The notes beneath the pieces were generated by a model, which searched no databases, was not told the origin of the DNA, and saw nothing but the letters and a program-made list of their open reading frames with translations. A stretch of 64,000 bases of DNA from assembly GCA_023014335.1 (NCBI GenBank), contig JAECYW010000008.1:868001-932000 (forward strand), in the 5' to 3' direction. This stretch comes from Galerina marginata (Eukaryota > Basidiomycota > Agaricomycetes > Agaricales > Galerinaceae). Below are positions 57,945-64,000 of the stretch, in pieces (positions within the stretch are counted from its first letter, which is position 1; each line of letters starts with the position of its first letter). Position numbers and translations under genes: made by a program.

Positions 57945-58355
57945 TCAGTACATTCTATGATCTATAAAGTGATTATCACAACTGACTTCGCACCAACAAT
58001 AATCGGGAGTCTTTGCGAACCCATTGATATTTGCTTCCGCTCCACCCTCACAGATACCAATGGGGTAGTATTCGAACCTGACCATCCAGGCGCGTTTGCC
58101 ATCTGCCATGCAATAGTGCATGGGTTTTAGTTCACGTTTCGAATATTTGTCGAACGGCTTGGTGTACCACTTCTGATCACTTTTCGGGGGACGGGAAATT
58201 GGTCGACGCATTACGCCTTGCGACTGTGGATTTGACAATACGACAGGGACATCGACGCCATATGCCACAATGTACCACAGCAAGACGAGGAGTAGTACAG
58301 CCAGAGTTGAGCAACAGAAAACGCGCGCAGCAAATCGACTCATGACGCAGTGCAA
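57945..58355 (-). CDS. Hypothetical membrane-anchored Cys-containing protein (132-136 aa)
   Basis: The N-terminus has one strong hydrophobic helix (CSTLAVLLLVLLWYIVAYGV, about residues 15-34) that may be a signal anchor. The mature part is small and contains six cysteines (KPMHYCMADG, GICEGGAEAN, YCWCEVSC). Two ATGs, 58355 and 58343, are possible; the second gives a shorter cytosolic end. It shares a Cys/Trp/Gly pattern with the adjacent frame at 57376-57753, so the pair is a local duplication. I do not recognise the family. Confidence 0.6.
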   Translation of the reverse strand: MHCVMSRFAARVFCCSTLAVLLLVLLWYIVAYGVDVPVVLSNPQSQGVMRRPISRPPKSDQKWYTKPFDKYSKRELKPMHYCMADGKRAWMVRFEYYPIGICEGGAEANINGFAKTPDYCWCEVSCDNHFIDHRMY

Positions 58356-59233
58356 ATTCGAAGAAGAGCGAAAGAGATAAGGGCGATACTAGAACTTCGC
58401 CGAACGTGCGTACTTATGCATGTGTCGTTTCCTATTCGTGACCTAGATCAATCGAATCAGAGGCAGGTTGGGGTCACAAGTCTTTTTAAATTACAGCACT
58501 TTCTCACCCGAATCTTCAAGACATCGTCCTCATCGCCTCGCCTGCGCTATTCCAAGAGATGAGGGACCGACTTTCGGTTGATCTGGCAGGCTCTAGTAAG
58601 GTCGACTCGAGAAGTGACTGACTCGTTTGCTTGACCGCAAGCCAAATATCTATGCGATGTTCAGTTTATGACAAATTTATGAATAAAGCAAAGAGAAGAT
58701 AAATTCTCACTTGTCTTTCCCTTCGAATTTATTCGAAGTGGAATAAAGATGGATGGGATGTCGAGAAGATGTTTTGCAGCGTTAGTGGTGGTCCAAGACA
58801 AAGCTCAAATTATTTTCCAGCGGGTTCGGATATTTTGCGACACTCGGACCGTCCACCCGCCCCACTTCAGGCATCGTCAACCGTTCCCAACCGCACAATA
58901 CTCATTGGCAGTCCCAAGACTGAAACGTAATACACCAGCCATCGAGAATTATTAACAATTTACAAGTGTCGATTTATTACGACCATAATGTAGCAGATAG
59001 AACGACGTCTAAAGTCCAAGAATTATACGAATTATTATCATACTTGAGCCCATAATCAACAAGGCCTCTCCCTTCATAACTCTTCGTGTCTCGCATTGCA
59101 AGGCCGTATTGTAGTCTAAAATGAGTCGTTGTGGGTCATCGGGTTCAAGGTCCTATAATGTCGACCTTGAGCCGCGCTGGACCTTGCCCTTCCATCGGGT
59201 AAAATCAACCTCAAGACAACGAGAGTTGTGCCC
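58356..59233. other. Intergenic region, no supported gene
   Basis: Short frames only; 5' flank of the Cys protein and 3' flank of the MFS paralogue. Confidence 0.4.
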
Positions 59234-61701
59234 TTAAACAGCACCCTTGTCTTTGCCTTCGTCTATAGTTCCATTGTCATCATTCGGTCGGTGCAGCTGC
59301 GGTTGGCGGGCGTATTTGCTGCTCATCCGGATCCTCTTCCCATATGTCCACAGCAGAAACGGGCTAAAAGGAAAAAGAAGTCAGTACAATGCAAACCCAG
59401 AGAAGGGGCAACAGATCGAAAACACGGGAGGATCAAGGATTGAAAGGAGAAGAACTCACGCCGGACACCCCAATCCGATTGCTAAACATGCGAGGATCGT
59501 ATCTCCCTTTCCGTACCCAAGTTTAGCGTACATCGCAGGTGCGAATAACGGGAATCCAAAGCCAGCTAGAGACCTTAGGCACGACACTGCCGCTAGAGCT
59601 AAATAGAATAAGTATGTTCTTAGTAAAGAAAAAGACAAGGGAAGAGCAAAAAGGACATACCAGAAGCCGCATGCAGAGTGAAAGCATCCACAACGTATGT
59701 TTGCATGGCTTGGAAAACGAGGATCATACCAGCACCGACACATGCAATACCCTGACCGAGACAAGATAAATACTGGACAGAAGCCATTATAAACCGACAT
59801 ACAATATCAGTGGCGATCCAAGGCAGCCTCGTCTGTGCCGCCCATCCTGAGAGTAGCAGCCCAAAAGGCAGCAAGATCGACCCAGGAACCATAGCCGCTG
59901 TACAGTTTTCACAGATTAGCTTAACTCCGATGTGCGACAAAACGACAAAAGGCATCAACTCACGTAACCTGAACTCGGGTTCCCCAACACCTCCGTTCTT
60001 ATTCTTGAAATGAATATATATCCGGTCCATGAATCGAGCATTGATTTGTGAGGCAACAGACAGTCCTACGCCTAGCGCGATGTAATGCAGGCCGCCGACA
60101 CCTGGTGTTTCGTGGTAGGTGTTGCTGAAGATGGCAGGCATCGTTGTGAGGAACACTGAAATACATTCCGTTAGGAGGAAGGTCAGACGAACGAAAAAAA
60201 GAAGAGCTCACGATAAAAGATTCCATACACAAATGCCATATATATACCGAGGAGCTGTACGATAGTCTCTTCCGCGAAGAGCAGGAAGGGCCTTGTCAAA
60301 GCTTTGGCGAATATTTTTTTCCATCTATATTTGTTGAAGATATGTCAAATTTACTTGCGATGGCAAAGGGCGGTAACGTACGTTCGATCATCCTGCGATT
60401 CATAAACTGTCCTCACAGTCATGAGTGGGCCCTTCTCGAGATCAAGCTTCTTGCGTAACTCCTTCGCCTTTTGCTCCAGAAGGTATGGGGCATATGCTGG
60501 AAGAGATGGTACTACGTAAGTCTTAAGCTCACAAAGGGTCTGGGGCTCAGGACTTACTTTCGCGAAGATAAAATAGTCCCGAAATCTGGATGAGCACATC
60601 AACAATACTCGTAGACCAGAAGACCCATCGCCAAGTGGATAGCTCGGCGATCCTATTTGCTGATTAGTTTCGGTCGAGTATTCGGGAATGAAATATTCTT
60701 ACCATCCTCCGCACACAGGCCCAACGACAGGCCCTAAAAGCGGTGCGAGCGAGTAAATGGCTATCGCCTTTCCTCTTTCTTCTGGATGCCAAGTATCTCC
60801 CAGCACGCCTCCGCCAATCTGAGAAAAGAGATTAACATCCTGGAAGAAATAGAACGGGAATGATGTCGTACGGAGAGAGGTGCACTTCCGCCTAAGCCAG
60901 CCAAAAATCGAAATGCGATGAGCTGAGAACGGTTCTGCGCAAACCCACAAGCTAGGTTCCAAGCTGAAAAAAAAGAGTAGCATGTGAGTAAATTGAGTTT
61001 TCTCGCTGGAAAAATATCGACGCACCTAGATAGAACAGATTTGAACATTGGAGCACTCGAGAGCGACCGTATATCTCGCTGAGTGGTCCTAGGAACTATA
61101 AGTGGCGGTTTAGATTCGTCAAACAGAAAAGACGAGGCTTCAGACACACCAGAGGACCGACAGCTAATCCATAACTATTAATGAAATGTTGCTTACGAAA
61201 ACGATGGTGAATGGCCGTACCGTATCCCAAAATAAAAACGCTTGTCGTCATTGCTATTAATACTGGTTGCGTGATGCCAAATTCTCGTGCGATCTGCTCG
61301 GTCGCAGGAGCGACCATAGACGATGACACCGGTGATATAAAGGTGAAGGAAGAGACAACGAGTGTGGCGGCCCATTTCTGCCTGTACGACCAGCTATTTT
61401 CTTTCAGTTAGCGATACGAAAGGCACTCGTAGAAAAGGACAAACTTTTTTGGATTTAGAGGATCCTTTGGGCCGTCCCAATCAACCCAAACAACGTTGGA
61501 ATCTTCCTCCTTGATTGTAGCCTCGTCCTCAGCCCCAGACATGCGTGATTTGGGACTTTCCTCGTCCGCATCTTCTGGTAGTCGCTCTCCTGGGAGAGTA
61601 GGTGCCGAGTCCGATCGCACCGAGGACCGTGGAGTATCGTTCGCAAACGAAGCACGGGGGGGTGATAGTGAAGATGAAGGGGTGCTCGTCTGAGCCGTCA
61701 T
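59234..61701 (-). CDS. MFS drug/polyamine-type exporter (DHA1 family), second complete paralogue
   Basis: The start at 61701 (MTAQTSTPSSSLSPPRASF) leads into the same disordered leader as the other copy (SAPTLPGERLPEDADEESP), then WDGPKDPLNPKNWSYRQKWA, MVAPATEQIAREFGITQP and GYAVGPLVLGPLSEIYGRSR via a 14-base micro-exon (61163-61150). It continues with WNLACGFAQNRSQLIAFRFL, GGGVLGDTWHPEERGKAIAI, YSLAPLLGPVVGPVCGGWIA and STWRWVFWSTSIVDVLIQIS, and ends at 59234 with PFLLWTYGKRIRMSSKYARQ and an acidic tail. All exon joins keep frame. Similar in length and structure to 53981-56484; the two are clear local paralogues on the same strand. Predicted 12-helix efflux carrier; substrate unknown. Confidence 0.88.
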
Positions 61702-62289
61702 GGTATTCAGTCCGGGGAATGTTGATGTTGCTTGCGTCGCTCCAGTTGCGGGTTAAAAGGGAGTGAAAGCACGACTTCCGAGAATCCGGTCGACATTTCG
61801 AGCGGCGAGGGCGGTAGACGACCCGTTGGTGATGACATTTCTTTGCTTAGAAGTGGAGAAAAGAACGCCAAAAACCTCCACATGTCACAATTTGCAACCG
61901 ACGCGGATGTTTTGCCGTGCACAAAAATAGCATGCCGCCGGAGCCTCTTCCGCTTTCGCCTTTAAGGCTTCACAGTGCCTTCGTTGGTCATGATCACCGA
62001 TGATGTTATGCCAAACGTCGGTGGTAGTGGAATGAAATGTCGGGGCCCTTTTTTCTGCTCATATTATCTTTGTCTTGAAGGTAAGCACCGATCCTGCGTA
62101 CAGGCCGGACTTACATGACAGGCAGGACCAACCAGACCAACCATTGAACCAACCATGAGTCATTCTTCAGTGCCTGTTTATGAGCGATGTCGACGGTCGC
62201 TGAATTTTGTTGGAACTTCGTACACTCGACACAGGCAATGATAGCACGCTATTTGCAATAAGAAATGAATAATTTGCAGAAATACTATC
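61702..62289. other. Upstream region of the MFS paralogue, no gene seen
   Basis: Parts near 61770-61830 resemble 56580-56630 (GGTAGACGACCCGTTG in both), a conserved stretch upstream of both MFS starts that may hold shared promoter sequence. Confidence 0.4.
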
Positions 62290-63290
62290 GCAATGACGGT
62301 AGTGGTACAAATGGTTACCGAAGACTGTCAACTTTTCCAACTGCTTCGCCACATTCCAGACCCTCGTACGGTCCCACATGTTCATGTTGTTGCTGCATTG
62401 CTTGCGATAAAGAAGAGATGGAATTGTCGTGTCCATGTCTGTCTGCATCACCATCAGCCCACAGGGCCTTCCACCAATTGACCTCCTCGCGGACATGCTT
62501 CTTGTTTCCGAAGTCGAAGGGTCAAGCTGGGAGGTACCAAGGCTCATCTTCTCTGAGTCTGTGATAAGCGATCGAGTCTGCATGGGGTAACACGACAGTG
62601 CGGACCAGCTTGCAGTTAAATATGTATAGTCCTGATGGGTGTTTCATTGCAGATGTTCAGGCGAATATCGAGGGTGTGAGACCTGAACAGAGCCGTCTGC
62701 TGAATAATTTTCTCGTTACGACAAAGCCAGCAAAGGCTGAGCGGAAATAGTTTTCGCTGTAGGAAATCTGTGCGACACGTTAGACATACCGAACCTTGAT
62801 CATGAACGACAAATGAAGCGATTACCTATCAGTTTAACGAAGATTCACGTATGTCCAAGTCCCCAATGGGCATCGTGTATGTAAGATCTCGTCTGTTTTG
62901 TTCTTTTGGTCAAAAAGTCCTTCCAGAATTTCGACTGAGCCCATTCAGCATGGCCAGAAATAGGGACATTATCATGTCCATAGGACCATGATCTACTCCA
63001 GCAATATGGCCACTAATCCAAACCGAGCAAAGTATGCGGCAGCGTATGGTCCATGTGGTGTGATTCACGGTGCGGCTAAGAAACGCAATGTACGCACGCA
63101 ACGGAAAGCTGGATCCCAAACCAGCCAAGCAGTAATCTCCGCCGTACTCTAGGCGTTTGGGTGACCGGTTTCTTCGTTGGCGTAGTCCCGAATTTCTGGA
63201 TATGATCCTGGGACGACATTAAATATTTCAATGATAGTAGATTCATGTCCGTGAAAGGCCTTAAATAATCAAAAAGAGTCAATGAGTGGT
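62290..63290 (-). pseudogene. Decayed F-box gene, relative of 29038-30522
   Basis: Read on the minus strand, pieces match the intact gene in order: IIEIFNVVPGSYPEIRDYAN (intact: DIIDVFNVIPGDFPSLGDYI), YGGDYCLAGLG, HIAGVDHGPM, FWKDFLTK in another frame, then LPHADSIAYHRLREDEPWYL and REEVNWWKALWADGDA. A stop replaces a Gly codon after WYLPA, frames change at least three times, and the F-box itself is not found. It cannot make the protein. Confidence 0.75.
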
Positions 63291-64000
63291 CCAAACGGCA
63301 AATTCATTTTTCAACAAACCTTTACAGCGGCCTGGGCTGGTGTCCGGAAAAATCGACATCGTTCGTCGATATGGTATGGGCAGACAACGGTGAACTTCGA
63401 TAACGACTCTACATCTTCCTCAGTGTAACACAGGCCAACTTTGACTATGGGCCCTGGGGGATACAGTTTTGTGCGAGGCGTCGTCTCCCTGGAGGTTGAC
63501 TAGCAATCTTCGAAAATAGCATCCATAAACGGTAGAAATGCATTAACTCGTTTGGTCGAGCACAGGACAGGCGGCAGTCCAAGACATATTCGTAGACAAT
63601 ATACTCGAACCTCTTCGCGAGACCAAAAATACCGGGCCCCAGAAACCTACATGTTAGGCTATGACATCCAACATTCGAGACATCGCAGCAACCTCAGCTA
63701 TCAAGCCTACCAAGCAAAGAGAATCAGGACCAGCCATATCAGACAGGTCTGTAGACTTGTGAAGTCGTGTAATTTTCTTCCGGGGCTAGGGTAGCATTTG
63801 GTTTGTGGTGAACGGTAGTACTATAGTGGACGTTTGACGCAGGTTTGACGGAGGTTTATCCGCTCGGATTGGCATGGATAACATCGTCGGACTGTGAATA
63901 TTTGAATATTTATCAGAATTACGCCAAATGAATTCTTGCTTTCGACCTTCACCACGACCACTTTGTGCACACCCCATGTCAAATGATCCATCTATCTTTG
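63291..64000. other. Right edge, no supported gene
   Basis: Short frames only; possibly the 5' remains of the F-box pseudogene. Nothing recognised. Confidence 0.35.

Noticed and set aside
1..64000. A defence-type, CRISPR or toxin system
   Set aside because: No nuclease, helicase, reverse transcriptase, NLR or repeat-spacer pattern was found; the window is ordinary fungal genes plus transposons.

Overview
This looks like nuclear DNA of an agaricomycete (mushroom-forming basidiomycete). Genes are split by many 40-60 base GT-AG introns, the protein families are typical of that class (an eisosome PIL1-domain protein with a long disordered tail, DUF4419, F-box families, CQP/W-GGT surface proteins, HPNIP-type multi-pass membrane proteins), and transposon remnants are abundant. 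No rRNA, tRNA, CRISPR array or bacterial operon structure was seen. All exon limits were read by eye from splice consensus, frame continuity and comparison of paralogues inside the window.

Layout. 1-3110: 3' part of a PIL1/LSP1 eisosome gene (+). About 4575-10060: a pogo-type (Tc1/mariner) DNA transposon whose transposase gene (-) is broken by a 654-bp hAT-like MITE in an exon and a 710-bp TTAA-flanked MITE in an intron; a third MITE (441 bp) lies just beyond the gene's 3' end. 10817-13402: a 16-exon amino-acid permease (+). 13769-16572: a membrane-anchored hypothetical protein and a DUF4419 protein (-). 18140-18856: a small basic nuclear-type protein with PASKA-like repeats (+). 21951-25507: two tandem F-box-like genes (-). 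25850-31937: two paralogous single-pass surface proteins (-) flanking a hypothetical gene (-) and an F-box gene (+).

33610-56484 is the most striking region. It holds four paralogous copies of a 3-exon, multi-pass membrane protein gene (+), each with the same TATA box and leader about 50 bases before the ATG. Each is followed by a convergent major facilitator (MFS) gene (-). The MFS partner is complete only in the fourth unit (53981-56484). In units 1-3 it is a relic that lacks its 5' half or more, interrupted by two MITEs with clear target duplications and by an insert holding a perfect 828-bp tandem repeat. A second complete MFS paralogue lies at 59234-61701. Two small Cys-containing paralogous proteins lie between the MFS genes. 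At 62290-63290 is a decayed relative of the F-box gene at 29038.

The picture is a locus that grew by segmental duplication of a [membrane protein + MFS transporter] pair and was then eroded by truncation and insertion. The membrane family has no known function, so any joint role (for example export or stress response) is inference only.
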